A stretch of 64,000 bases of DNA. Origin: Belliella alkalica (GTDB lineage: Bacteria; Bacteroidota; Bacteroidia; Cytophagales; Cyclobacteriaceae). Shown here piece after piece: positions 17,975 through 27,600 of this stretch. The stretch is from the NCBI RefSeq assembly GCF_022549785.1, contig NZ_JAKZGO010000002.1, forward strand, positions 186,001-250,000, given 5' to 3'. The notes under the pieces were generated by a model. It worked only from the letters and a program-made list of their open reading frames with translations. It was not told the origin of the DNA and made no database searches. The stretch's first letter is position 1. The number at the start of each line of letters is the position of its first letter. Position numbers and translations under genes: made by a program.

Positions 17975-19144
17975 ATGTCAAAGTATGTAACAAATATATT
18001 GATCGCTATACTCGTTATTTCTTGTAATTCTACAGAGATAACTGAAAGTATGGTGGAGACAAAAACCTTTGTTCTGGATCCGACGGAGAATAATAAAATA
18101 CCAATATCAGAAGTCATTGAAGAAGTCATTTTTTTGCCATTGGAAACTACAAATGAATCACTAATTGGGGATATCCATAGTATAAAATACTTTAACAATA
18201 AATATTTTATACAGGATAGGGATAAGGTTCTTTGCTTTAATGCTGATGGGACATTTCTTTCAAAATTGGGAAGTTTTGGCTCTGGTCCTGACCAATATTC
18301 GAGCTGTGATCAATTTGTAATTGACGAAATTAATGGTTATTTAATGATTAATAATCAAAGAACAGGGATGGAATTGTTAATGTATGATTCAACTTTGCAG
18401 TTCTTGTCAAAAAGAAAATACTATGAGCATACAGAATCAATTTTACCAATTGATGGTAAAGGATTTTGCTTCTATTTTGGTAATAAATTTTTTGAATCCC
18501 ATAAACATTATGTAAAAACGTTAGATAATGATTTAAATTTTAAGGACAATTTTATAGAGAAGAGTTTTACGATAGATCATTCAATTACATCACCTTTTCA
18601 CGGTAGCTATTCTTATCAGAACAAAGCATATGTATATCCGATGTTTGAAAATGTCATCTATGAAATTGATATGGAAGGCTATATTCCTAAGTATCGTTTT
18701 GATTTTGGAAATTATACAATCACGGAAGAATTTCTTAAAAGTATTGAGAGATTGTCTTCAAGAGACCAAATGTTTGCCTTAAAGGAATCTAAATATGTTT
18801 ACAATATTGATCGTGTTTTTGAATCAGATAGATGGATTTATTTTCAATATTACAGTGGGACTGAAGGTATGCATACAGTTTTGTTTAATAAGGAATTAGA
18901 TAAAATTTATGATACTCGTGGCTTTACGCATATGCCAGATTTTGGTATGATGAGTCTAATGTATGGCATGGACGGTGACGACATATATTATACCTTAGAT
19001 CCAAATCTATTGCATGGAACTTCTGAGGAGGCTGTTAATTTTCAGAAGTTTATATTATCCAAGAATGAAGCAATAAGAAAACTGAAGGACAAAACCGAAA
19101 ATGGTGACAATCCCATTCTTGTAATAGGAAAATTAAAAAAATGA
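17975..19144 (+). CDS. 6-bladed beta-propeller lipoprotein
   Basis: A 389-residue predicted lipoprotein with lipobox LVISC (Cys17). The remainder has the repeated strand pattern of the Bacteroidota 6-bladed beta-propeller family (formerly DUF5128-type): an early FLPLETT, then an IHSIKYFNNKYFIQD / VLCFNADGTFLSKLGSFGSGPDQY blade with the family's G.GPG/P-type turn. The end, NPILVIGKLKK, also resembles the next protein's. It probably sits on the outer or inner membrane facing outward or periplasm. The biochemical role of the family is not known to me. It overlaps the next gene by 4 bases (ATGA), so the two form an operon. Proximity to xylA suggests, but does not prove, a link to xylan use. Confidence 0.8.
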   Translation: MSKYVTNILIAILVISCNSTEITESMVETKTFVLDPTENNKIPISEVIEEVIFLPLETTNESLIGDIHSIKYFNNKYFIQDRDKVLCFNADGTFLSKLGSFGSGPDQYSSCDQFVIDEINGYLMINNQRTGMELLMYDSTLQFLSKRKYYEHTESILPIDGKGFCFYFGNKFFESHKHYVKTLDNDLNFKDNFIEKSFTIDHSITSPFHGSYSYQNKAYVYPMFENVIYEIDMEGYIPKYRFDFGNYTITEEFLKSIERLSSRDQMFALKESKYVYNIDRVFESDRWIYFQYYSGTEGMHTVLFNKELDKIYDTRGFTHMPDFGMMSLMYGMDGDDIYYTLDPNLLHGTSEEAVNFQKFILSKNEAIRKLKDKTENGDNPILVIGKLKK

Positions 19145-20346
19145 ATACTAATAGGAATAGAAATTTGCTTTTGGTATGTATGATAACTCTATGTATGTCA
19201 TGTGGAAAGCAATCTGGTAATGATGCTATATCTATTGAAAATATTGAGCAGCTGACTTTTGAGAAAGTTGATCTTGTTACAACTTCAATGTTTGCACAAG
19301 AAATCAGCTATATTCCTCTCGAACTTAGGGGGGATAATCTAATTGGTGAAATCTTTAAAATCATTTACTCTGATTCGACTTTTTTAATAGGAGATAAATC
19401 GAAATCTCGGGTGTATGGTTTCGATTCAAGTGGCAAGTGGGAATTTTCCATTGATGCCAAGGGGCAAGGACCGGGTGAATACAACGAACTTTCTGATTTT
19501 TATGTTAGTGAGGGAAATGAAATCCATATTTTCTGCAGAAGCTTACAGAAGATTCTGGTTTATGATTTTGACGGAAATTTCATTGATGAAGTATTCATTC
19601 GGCACTATGTAAATGCGATACATCACGAGAGTGACAATAAATTTATCACATATTCCTCAGTTTCAGATTATATTAATACTGACTATAGACCAGCAGGTAT
19701 ATCAGCACTTTCAATCACTAATGAATCCATACACAACAAAAACTTGATATCTTTTGGTGGTGATCACGCTTATAGCTCAAAAAGGCAATATTCGTTTTTC
19801 TCAAAAAGCCAGAATGAACTTTTTATTCTCTCCCCTAGCGATACGATATTTTCCTATAATTCGGGAATAGGTTTAGAAGCGAAATATGTACTTGATTTTG
19901 AGGATATAAAAGTGCCTGAAAGGTTGAAAACATTGCCAAATACGGTTGAAAACCATCAAATAATCAATGAGTCCGGTGCGGTAAGGTTGAAGGACTACTT
20001 TGTCAAATCAAGGCAATTTATCTCATTTGAGTTTTTGTTAGACGAATATGTATATTGGAGTTTTAGAAATAATGATAGTACGAAGATGATCTATTCATAT
20101 CTATTGAGCGATGATATAAACAATTTCCCATATAGCGCACCAAAAGCAATAAAAGATGATGATGAACTTATATCTATAATCACGCAGGATCAATGGAAGT
20201 CTTTGTTGGATGCATTTATTGAATACAAGAAAGTAATGATAGAGAATAGAGGAGAGGAATATTTTGAATCTAATATGAATGTACTCACCGAAATGATAAA
20301 AAATGAACAACCAGTTTTGGCTATAGCAAAGTTAAAAAGCAATTGA
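19141..20346 (+). CDS. 6-bladed beta-propeller lipoprotein, paralogue of its neighbour
   Basis: A 401-residue lipoprotein with a signal ending in LCMSC. It shows the same layout as the preceding gene: SYIPLELRGDNLIGEI near the start, a KSRVYGFDSSGKWEFSIDAKGQGPGEY blade (with GQGPGEY typical of the family) and an end EQPVLAIAKLKSN matching NPILVIGKLKK. The start overlaps the preceding stop by 4 bases, so the pair arose by tandem duplication and is translated together. A strong bidirectional terminator hairpin follows at 20413-20449. Function unknown. Confidence 0.8.
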   Translation: MNTNRNRNLLLVCMITLCMSCGKQSGNDAISIENIEQLTFEKVDLVTTSMFAQEISYIPLELRGDNLIGEIFKIIYSDSTFLIGDKSKSRVYGFDSSGKWEFSIDAKGQGPGEYNELSDFYVSEGNEIHIFCRSLQKILVYDFDGNFIDEVFIRHYVNAIHHESDNKFITYSSVSDYINTDYRPAGISALSITNESIHNKNLISFGGDHAYSSKRQYSFFSKSQNELFILSPSDTIFSYNSGIGLEAKYVLDFEDIKVPERLKTLPNTVENHQIINESGAVRLKDYFVKSRQFISFEFLLDEYVYWSFRNNDSTKMIYSYLLSDDINNFPYSAPKAIKDDDELISIITQDQWKSLLDAFIEYKKVMIENRGEEYFESNMNVLTEMIKNEQPVLAIAKLKSN

Positions 20347-20412
20347 TCGATTGATAGAATCTGTGTTGGTTTTCAGAAATTTGCTGGATGACGTAATCAG
20401 AAGACAATCTAA

Positions 20413-20450
20413 TAAAAAGCCCCTCCAGTTAATTTGGAAGGGCTTTTTGT
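20413..20450 (+). terminator. Bidirectional intrinsic terminator
   Basis: AAAAAGCCCCTCC and GGAAGGGCTTTTT pair around a short loop. It lies between the convergent beta-propeller and GH43 genes, has T tracts on both strands and can serve both. Confidence 0.88.
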
Positions 20451-20607
20451 TTCGTGAATGATTAGTCAGTTTTAGAATTTATCTGAAAACAGACATGTAT
20501 TTTCATATTTTTTAAAAATGCATCTATACGATCATCTCATAATCAATAACTGATTTTCTATACAGCAAATGATAGTATTGACAATTGGCAGATTTTATGA
20601 AAATCAT

Positions 20608-21702
20608 TTACTTCAATATCGGCTCAATCATTTCGATAGTCCCATCTGCATTGTGGGTCATTTCCGTCATTTTTAAATTTCTCAAATGTGTTTCACCTGA
20701 AAGCTCGGTATCATGGTAAAAGATGTACCATTTTCCATCTACTTCTACTATAGAGTGATGATTTGTCCATCCTTGAACAGGTTTTAAGATCACTCCTTGG
20801 TAAGTAAATGGTCCATATGGAGATTCACCGATAGCATAAGCTATATTATGTGTGTCGCCGGTAGAGTAGGAGAAGTAGTATTTGTCGTTGTATTTGTGAA
20901 CCCAAGCTGCTTCAAAGAATCTTCTTTCATGGTCTCCAGCCAAAATCGGTGATCCATCTTTGTCAAGGATCTTTATTTCTTTTGGCGCTTCCCCAAATTC
21001 GAGCATATCATTGCTAAGTTTGGCAATCATCGGGCTGATAGCTGGTTCATCATCGGCAGGTTCGTCGTCATAAGGAGAGTCTCCAGTAGATAGGTATTCG
21101 CCTGTTCTCCACTTTTGTAGCTGTCCACCCCAGATTCCACCCCAATAAATATAGTATTCATTTCCATCTTGAAATACAGCAGGGTCAATGCTGAAAGAAC
21201 CTTTCATTGGTTCTGGCTGTGCCTCAAAAGGGCCCTCAGGCTTGTCGCTCACAGCCACGCCAAGTCTAAAAATATCATCATGGTCTTTTGCTGGAAAGTA
21301 AAGATAAAATTTACCGTCTTTTTCAGCTGCATCAGGAGCCCACATTTGTCTTTTGGCCCAAGGAACATCATCTACATCTAATGCGACACCATGGTCTTTA
21401 GGTTCTGAATCTATCGACTCCATACTGAAGACATGGTAATCCCTCATATTAAAATGTGCTCCTGAGTCATCTTCTTCCACTACAGATTCTACATCATGTG
21501 AAGGGTAAATGTATATTTTGCCATTGAAAACATGCGCAGATGGGTCTGCTGTATAGATATGGCTTATCAATGGCTTAGAAAGAAACTTACTTTCGGCTTC
21601 TACCACTGTTTCTGAATCTTCCTTTTTATCTTGGTTTCCACATGATGAAAATAGCAAGACAGCTGAAAGAGCCAAAATACTTTTTGATGATTTTAGGTTC
21701 AT
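20608..21702 (-). CDS. GH43 family beta-xylosidase/arabinofuranosidase-like lipoprotein
   Basis: A 364-residue lipoprotein (lipobox FSSC, Cys21) with a five-bladed GH43 catalytic domain from about residue 42. The expected base is Asp53 in TADPSAHVF, the modulating Asp173 is in SIDPAVF and the general acid Glu264 is in FFEAAW. MWAPDAAEKDGKFYLYF at 120-136 and the His-Ser pair in TNHHSIVEV are also typical. Family 43 acts on xylo-oligosaccharides or arabinose side chains; which one is not certain. No second beta-sandwich domain follows. A nearly palindromic operator (21756-21769) lies 54 bases upstream, the closest of the five sites to a start codon. Confidence 0.92.
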   Translation of the reverse strand: MNLKSSKSILALSAVLLFSSCGNQDKKEDSETVVEAESKFLSKPLISHIYTADPSAHVFNGKIYIYPSHDVESVVEEDDSGAHFNMRDYHVFSMESIDSEPKDHGVALDVDDVPWAKRQMWAPDAAEKDGKFYLYFPAKDHDDIFRLGVAVSDKPEGPFEAQPEPMKGSFSIDPAVFQDGNEYYIYWGGIWGGQLQKWRTGEYLSTGDSPYDDEPADDEPAISPMIAKLSNDMLEFGEAPKEIKILDKDGSPILAGDHERRFFEAAWVHKYNDKYYFSYSTGDTHNIAYAIGESPYGPFTYQGVILKPVQGWTNHHSIVEVDGKWYIFYHDTELSGETHLRNLKMTEMTHNADGTIEMIEPILK

Positions 21703-21755
21703 AGGTTATTTGATTTTTTTAAATAAGATTTTTCAAAAATCTAAAATATGACAAA

Positions 21756-21769
21756 TGAAATCGGTTTCA
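21756..21769. promoter_or_regulatory. Operator-like site upstream of GH43
   Basis: TGAAATCGGTTTCA is the most palindromic member of the set: TGAAA and TTTCA arms around a central CG, with one unmatched pair. It lies 54 bases upstream of the GH43 start codon, a sensible place for a repressor site. Confidence 0.65.
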
Positions 21770-21983
21770 AAATTTAAATTTACAATTTTGTTGTTATATT
21801 TTTTGAATATGGTATTCTATATTCAAATGGTTGATAGGTTCTACACTGAAGCGTATAATGAGACACTTTCATAGTTGAGTTTTAACTTTTTTTAAACTTT
21901 TTGTTTACTATTTCCTACCGCTTAGGACTAAATAGAAATAGGTCGTAGACCTAGCTATCACTTATCTTTAAATTTCAACCATT

Positions 21984-23387
21984 ATGAAAATTTTACTCAG
22001 AGTTTTTTTTCTCATATCATTAATTGGAATATGTGAAAATACAAATGCTCAAATCAAAGAAAGGGTCAAAGAGCGGGCAAAGGAAAGTACAGCCAACAAA
22101 GCAGAAAGGACAGTTGATCAGTCTATTGAAGAGGCTGCCGATGGTGTGATCAACGGTGTGAAATCATTGTTCAAGAAAAAGCCTAAAAAGGGAAAGGATT
22201 CCTCAGATAGTGACAATGGTAATTCTGATATGGAAGGCTGGGATGATGATTATAATGACGGAAATCAAATGATTAGTCACCAAGAGAATGAAGCTTCCAA
22301 TAATGTGAAAAAGCCATTGAGCAGATATTCCAAGTTTTCATTTGTCCAAGGGGAGGAAATTATAGCTTTTGATGATTTCCAACAAGATAGGGTTGGTGAT
22401 TTGCCTGCATCTTGGATCACTACAGGATCTGCAGAAATCGTGAATTTTGATGATATAGATGGGAATTGGGTTTGGTTTAACAAAACCAAGGGGAATTTTA
22501 TTCCTGAGTACTTGAATGATTTCCCAGAGAACTTTACTTTGGAGTTTGACTTGATGTTTGATTTTGCTTTTGGCAAATATAGCAACAGCCGAAAATTGGT
22601 TTTGGTATTGTCGGATATTGTGAACCCAGAATCAAAGCTTGACTGGGATGGGGGAGGTGAATATTTTACCCTTCAAAAATTATCAAATAACTACTTGGGT
22701 ATCGAATTTTCAGGATTAGGGCACGATGGTGGTCCTTTTATTACTGCAAGAAAAGCTGTTCACACAGAGAAGGGTTTAAATTTCCGAAATGATTTTAATG
22801 CAAAACACTTGATCAATGAGGAGGGAGCAAACCAACCTTTGCACATTTCTATATCTCGCATGGGAAGGCGTGTCCAGGTTTTTGCCAACGAAGAAAAGGT
22901 ACTAGACCTGACAGCCGCATTCCAGAAGGATGTTAAGTTGACCAGTGGCAGATTTTTTGTCAATAACAATACTGATGATGATAATTATTACCTCAGCAAT
23001 ATTAGGTATGCTGTTGGACAGCCTGATACCAGAAACAAACTTTTGGAGAGTGGGACATACTCTACTTCAGCCATTACTTTTTCCTCCGGATCTGCTGAAC
23101 TCAATCCAGAATCGTATGGGATTTTGAAAGAAATAGCTGATGCTTTGAAATCACAGAGCAACAAATCAGTACAAATCATTGGACACACGGATAGCGATGG
23201 TAATATGGAACTCAACCAAAGACTTTCGGAGCAAAGGGCTTTGGCCGTAAAAGTGGCATTACAAAATGAATTTGGAGTTCAAAATGCTATAGATACCAAT
23301 GGAAAAGGACAATCATCACCAGTAGCAGAGAATAATACACCAACTGGAAAAGCGAAAAATAGAAGAGTAGAATTTATACTTAACTAA
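21984..23387 (+). CDS. OmpA-family outer membrane protein with central sandwich-like domain
   Basis: A 467-residue exported protein with a signal peptide ending near ANAQ (22-23). A charged helical stretch (about 24-95, rich in KERAKEST and DSDNGNSD) leads to a beta-rich middle (about 115-345; IAFDDFQQDRVGDLPASW, LEFDLMFDF) that looks like a concanavalin-type fold. The OmpA C-terminal peptidoglycan-binding domain lies at about 355-467 (ITFSSGSAELNPESYGILK, IIGHTDSDG, NQRLSEQRA, KNRRVEF). The protein probably tethers an extracytoplasmic domain to peptidoglycan. The gene is followed within 12 bases by a small lipoprotein gene. Confidence 0.85.
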   Translation: MKILLRVFFLISLIGICENTNAQIKERVKERAKESTANKAERTVDQSIEEAADGVINGVKSLFKKKPKKGKDSSDSDNGNSDMEGWDDDYNDGNQMISHQENEASNNVKKPLSRYSKFSFVQGEEIIAFDDFQQDRVGDLPASWITTGSAEIVNFDDIDGNWVWFNKTKGNFIPEYLNDFPENFTLEFDLMFDFAFGKYSNSRKLVLVLSDIVNPESKLDWDGGGEYFTLQKLSNNYLGIEFSGLGHDGGPFITARKAVHTEKGLNFRNDFNAKHLINEEGANQPLHISISRMGRRVQVFANEEKVLDLTAAFQKDVKLTSGRFFVNNNTDDDNYYLSNIRYAVGQPDTRNKLLESGTYSTSAITFSSGSAELNPESYGILKEIADALKSQSNKSVQIIGHTDSDGNMELNQRLSEQRALAVKVALQNEFGVQNAIDTNGKGQSSPVAENNTPTGKAKNRRVEFILN

Positions 23388-23398
23388 AAATGGTAACC

Positions 23399-23827
23399 AT
23401 GAAAAATTATTTATTTTTATTATCAGTTTTAACGTTGCTCACTGCATTGCTGAGCAGCTGTGGCAAGGAAAATGAAGAACCGGAGGTCAACTTTTCTACT
23501 TTGGTAATTGGGAAATGGTATACGATCCAAGATTTTGATAGAAATGGGGTAGAGATCGAGCAGGATGACTGCGAGAAGCGTTCTACGATTGAGTTTACCA
23601 CTTCCATGCAATATATCGTGACACCAGTAGGTACTTACTATGATAATAATGATCAGCCATTTTGTGCCCCAACTACAGATACTCCGTTTATGCTTACTTA
23701 TTCTATTGTAGGCAACAAACTAACCAACGACTTTGGTGAGGGTACTATCGAGAGGATTTCCAATGATAGGATAAGGTTGAGATCAACAGATCCATTCAGT
23801 CATTTGGTTTTGGAAAGGGTAAAATAG
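23399..23827 (+). CDS. Small lipocalin-like lipoprotein
   Basis: A lipoprotein of 142 residues with lipobox ALLSSC. The mature part begins with VIGKWYTIQDFDRNG and ends with NDRIRLRSTD, the pattern of lipocalin-like (DUF4923/lipocalin_4-type) Bacteroidota proteins. I chose the ATG at 23399; a second ATG at 23390 adds three residues (MVT) and is equally possible. The gene is 11 bases after the OmpA-like gene and is ended by the hairpin at 24013. The ligand and role are unknown. Confidence 0.72.
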   Translation: MKNYLFLLSVLTLLTALLSSCGKENEEPEVNFSTLVIGKWYTIQDFDRNGVEIEQDDCEKRSTIEFTTSMQYIVTPVGTYYDNNDQPFCAPTTDTPFMLTYSIVGNKLTNDFGEGTIERISNDRIRLRSTDPFSHLVLERVK

Positions 23828-23832
23828 CTTTT

Positions 23833-23985
23833 ATGATTATCCGCAATCATACCACTGATCAATTAAACGATTGTTTTTTGGCAAACTGATACTAATAGAT
23901 ATTTGATATTTATTGATATTGGTTCGAAAATACAGGTTAATTCAATTATTTAGATTCTACTAGTATGAAAACGAATATACATAAT
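23833..23985. repeat. Dispersed repeat with GATTATCCGC end, copy B
   Basis: It starts ATGATTATCCGCAATCAT directly after the preceding stop codon and ends near ATGAAAACGAATATACATAAT. The whole stretch is repeated in inverted orientation, with about ten differences by eye, at 39501-39653. It is non-coding. Confidence 0.85.
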
Positions 23986-24012
23986 AGCTTTTAATGATTC
24001 ATCCACTTTTAC

Positions 24013-24044
24013 TCAGCCCCAAATTAATTTGGGGCTGATTTTTT
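24013..24044 (+). terminator. Intrinsic terminator
   Basis: TCAGCCCC AAATTAATTT GGGGCTGA is a hairpin with an 18-base duplex potential, followed by TTTTTT. It lies downstream of the lipocalin-like gene and repeat copy B. The rest of the gap to 24238 shows nothing recognisable. Confidence 0.88.
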
Positions 24045-24238
24045 ATGCTATAATCTTCAATTAAAGTATAGATAGACTTTGTAGAAAAAAATACTTGGGA
24101 CTAGTAGGCACAGAAATATTTAGGATTGAATAGTACAGAATTACCTGCTGCGATATACACGTTGCAATCCAGATTTCTTATGCTAGATCAAAGAAAGAGC
24201 CTCTTTTTACCCATAAATGTGTAGTTGCAATCATGAAC

Positions 24239-27200
24239 TTAGCGCATTTTTGCAACATGACCTACTCTAAATCTTCTGGTGAGAAAATAGATAGCTACCA
24301 AAGTTGCAATGCCTAGGAAGAAATAGAAAAAGTAATTTGGTTTGTCGCTTTCTACATCGCCAAGATAAACAAATCCTGCCCAGTAATATGGATGTGCTGT
24401 ATTTTCGTCAGCTTGTTGTAAATAGTCCAGTTTTGCATTTCTTATGGCCTCGCTATAGCTTTCACCATCATAAACTTTGTCATAAAAGGAAGTCATCAGT
24501 TTGCTGGTAGATTGGTCGGATACTGCCCAAAGGCTCATGAGTACATTTGGGACATTGGCATACATAAAACCTCTAGCCAAGCTGATGACACCTTCTCCCT
24601 GCTGGTGTTCTCCAAAGCCGGAATTGCATGCAGATAATGTGACAAGATCAGCATTGAGGTCCATTTCATAGAGCTCATGTGTGTAAAGAATTCCGTCTTC
24701 CTTGTCATCAGCTGATAATAGCAGACTGGAAAATAATGGATTATTGTTATCAATATGACTATGCGTTGCAAAATGCAGGATTTTGGAGTTTTTGCCTTCA
24801 TTTTTAAGATAGCTTTCTTTAGCTTCATTGCCATAATACCCTTTTCCAGAAAATTTCTTACTCAAAGAAGCTACCTCTTTTTCACTAAAAGGTAATGCAG
24901 TATATGAAGTCAAATCAAAATTATTGCTTCGCTCTGTTTGGGCTATAAAAAGTGGTTTACCCAACTCTTGGTAAGGAGCAAAACCTAAGAAATCCATCTC
25001 TTTTTTCTTTAAGGACACTCTTTCGAAATTAATTAAAGAGCTAGCATATTGATACGTAATGGTATGGTTTTTCAATAAATAATTGAATTTTTCAAAAGCA
25101 TTAGTTTCAGCAATTGGATTTTCAATTAAAATTTCAAAATTGATATGATTGAGTACACCATCAGGAATGATAATTATATGTTTAGAAGGCTCTACTTTTA
25201 GTACAGGCTCTATCAATTTCTGATACAAGTAATACGCTGAGGCTTGAAAATTTTTTGAATTTGGATTTTTGGAATCGTTTATGAACTTGTTGAGGTTATA
25301 GGTTAAGTTTTCATCTTTATCGATCTTCAATAGACCTTCTTTTTTACCTTTGAGGTAAATCAGTAAAAAATTAGCTTCAAATTCGATATATTGAACAACG
25401 AGCTTCTTGGATTCTCTCAATGATTTTGTCTGTTTAGTATCAAAGATACTTTCATTTGTAAAGTTTTGCCCGCCATACTGAAGGCTGTAATAGTTTGGGT
25501 AATTTGTTTTATAACTTGCCAATAGTTGATTCATTTCCTCTTTCTTTTTGACGATTAACTGAAGCGTAGAATCGTTTGAATCAGACTGTATTGCCTTAGT
25601 AAAGCTGTCCCTATAAATTTGCTGTTCAAGTAGATTAATTTCTGTTTTTAATTCAAGTTCCTTGGCTTGAAGTTCCGATGGAATTAAGCTTTGAGAAGCA
25701 TTGGATTTTTGATTTAAGTGATGTTTTAAGTTTGAGGACTTATTTAAGTCAGAAAGTAAATAAGCTTTTTCCCAATAAATTTTATCATTGGTTTTTCTGT
25801 ATAATGCTGTTGCTAGCTGAATGGCTTCAGCAAAATAGATGCTTTTTTGCTGTCCATACTGAGATTTGGATCGGATGTTAAAAATTGCGTTTTTACTTTT
25901 GTTCAACAATAAGATTCCAATAACATAAGCGTCCAATGATGAATTAAGCAAAGATGTATCATCAGTTAGTTCAGCTATTTTTTTAGTGATTTCACCTTTT
26001 TTTATAAAAAAGAATGCTGATTGATAACTGTCAGGTATAAGATCAAGAGGAGGATTGTCAACAATACCATTTTTCCAAGAGTAGGAAGGGATATAGCTTT
26101 TCAATGCTTGCAGTAATTTATTTTCTGCCAATTTTATTTCCTTGAGTTTTAGCTGAAATTCTGCATCTTCAAATAGATATTCTATATAATCATAGGTTTT
26201 TAATTGATTTGTTCGCTTGTAAAGTTTATCTATTTGATTAAAATAATTGGAAGCAGAATCTTTTTGGCCAATGTTAGAACTTAGTCGAGCCAAGATAGTA
26301 AGCATAGAGGGCATATCATCATTCACGTCTCCGTGAAGCATGGTTTTCAAAGCTACTGCTTGTTTGTAAAAATTTAAGCTTTGGGAAAGATTACCTTTTT
26401 TTTCTTCTATATCTCCTAAAATCAGATAGAAATAAATCATGTAGAAATGATCTTTATTGATTTTATAGAGCATTTCATATCCTCTTTTAGCATATTTTGA
26501 TGCATTTTCAAGATCTTCTGGAAACTCATTTTTGTAGGTATATACATAGGCGTAGTAAAGCGAAGTAATAATTACTTCTCCAGGTTGATCTTGCATATTC
26601 ATATTGACAAGATTTATTTCACTTTTCCTAAGACTTTCTAGGGCCTCTTGAAACTGCCCCATGTTCATTTTGGGCATAGCTTGATTTAAGTAAGCATTTT
26701 TTGCTAACTGACTTGCAGTATCGAGGCCAGATCTCTTCAGTACTGTTAGGCAACTATCATAATAGCGAAGTGATTGCTCGTTTTCTTTTAAATTATTGAG
26801 TAAAACTGCAAAATTATTATAGGCTCTTGCTAAACCCAATGTGTCATTTTTTCTCAAATAATCTAATTGTTCCTCATAGATTTCCTTACTGCTAATATAT
26901 TGACCCGCATCGTTCAAAAATGCGGCATAGCGATTATAAAAAATATTAATAATGTCCTTATTGGTCGTTTTTTTTGGTCGAATTACCTCTACGATCCCTT
27001 TTTTTAAATAATATAGTGCGCTATCAGAATTGTTTTCTAGATAATATGATGAGGATAAGAGTGACAAGCATTCCAGTTTTTCATCAAAATTCTGATTTTT
27101 ATCAAAGAAATTTTCCAGTTTCACCAATGCGTTTCTATTGCTGATCTCACTGCCGTATTTTGATTTGGTATGTGCTTTTATTGTGTCAAGCTTCGCTTTG

Positions 27201-27307
27201 TTTGAAAAATAAACATCACTATTCTTTGAAGAATTTTGCGCAAACGAATGCGTATTTAGGATAAACAATAATACCGAGATTACAATTGTGGTAGATTTAT
27301 AAATCAT
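24239..27307 (-). CDS. TPR-CHAT caspase-like protein, membrane anchored (second of operon)
   Basis: With the chosen start this is 1,022 residues; the frame is open for another 14 codons upstream, but only the start at 27307 gives a normal signal peptide (MIYKSTTIVISVLLF, cleaved after SFAQ). TPR-like helices fill about 30-500, with a linker of charged coiled coil. CHAT follows from about 640. Counting from 27307, the dyad is His849 (HFATHSH) and Cys894 (LSACNSG), then GEGVISLARGFMYANVPNVLMSLW and HPYYWAGFVYLGD. A single helix near the C-terminus (FFYFFLGIATLVAIYFL) is followed by a basic tail. TPR and CHAT should be periplasmic. It is the last gene of the sigma operon, paralogous to its neighbour. 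Confidence 0.9.
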   Translation of the reverse strand: MIYKSTTIVISVLLFILNTHSFAQNSSKNSDVYFSNKAKLDTIKAHTKSKYGSEISNRNALVKLENFFDKNQNFDEKLECLSLLSSSYYLENNSDSALYYLKKGIVEVIRPKKTTNKDIINIFYNRYAAFLNDAGQYISSKEIYEEQLDYLRKNDTLGLARAYNNFAVLLNNLKENEQSLRYYDSCLTVLKRSGLDTASQLAKNAYLNQAMPKMNMGQFQEALESLRKSEINLVNMNMQDQPGEVIITSLYYAYVYTYKNEFPEDLENASKYAKRGYEMLYKINKDHFYMIYFYLILGDIEEKKGNLSQSLNFYKQAVALKTMLHGDVNDDMPSMLTILARLSSNIGQKDSASNYFNQIDKLYKRTNQLKTYDYIEYLFEDAEFQLKLKEIKLAENKLLQALKSYIPSYSWKNGIVDNPPLDLIPDSYQSAFFFIKKGEITKKIAELTDDTSLLNSSLDAYVIGILLLNKSKNAIFNIRSKSQYGQQKSIYFAEAIQLATALYRKTNDKIYWEKAYLLSDLNKSSNLKHHLNQKSNASQSLIPSELQAKELELKTEINLLEQQIYRDSFTKAIQSDSNDSTLQLIVKKKEEMNQLLASYKTNYPNYYSLQYGGQNFTNESIFDTKQTKSLRESKKLVVQYIEFEANFLLIYLKGKKEGLLKIDKDENLTYNLNKFINDSKNPNSKNFQASAYYLYQKLIEPVLKVEPSKHIIIIPDGVLNHINFEILIENPIAETNAFEKFNYLLKNHTITYQYASSLINFERVSLKKKEMDFLGFAPYQELGKPLFIAQTERSNNFDLTSYTALPFSEKEVASLSKKFSGKGYYGNEAKESYLKNEGKNSKILHFATHSHIDNNNPLFSSLLLSADDKEDGILYTHELYEMDLNADLVTLSACNSGFGEHQQGEGVISLARGFMYANVPNVLMSLWAVSDQSTSKLMTSFYDKVYDGESYSEAIRNAKLDYLQQADENTAHPYYWAGFVYLGDVESDKPNYFFYFFLGIATLVAIYFLTRRFRVGHVAKMR

Positions 27308-27600
27308 TATGATGATGATTTTGGTCAAACATAATTTAAGTAAAGTCAATTTTTTAAGTAGAAAGGACAGAGGGATAAGCGTGTTATTTAATCCAAGAAA
27401 AAATGTTTTGGTGTAATTTAAATCTTGGATGTTTGTTTGGGCGATGTTCCTATTTGTCTCTATGACTCAAGTATCAATATAGGTACTTCCAATATCCTAA
27501 TGTCCCAAAGACCGATTTTCTAATGCATCTCTCTTCTGGTTTTTTTCATTTGTGTTTCAACTGCCATATCCAAGGTGCCTTGAATCCTTGTGCTTAAAGT

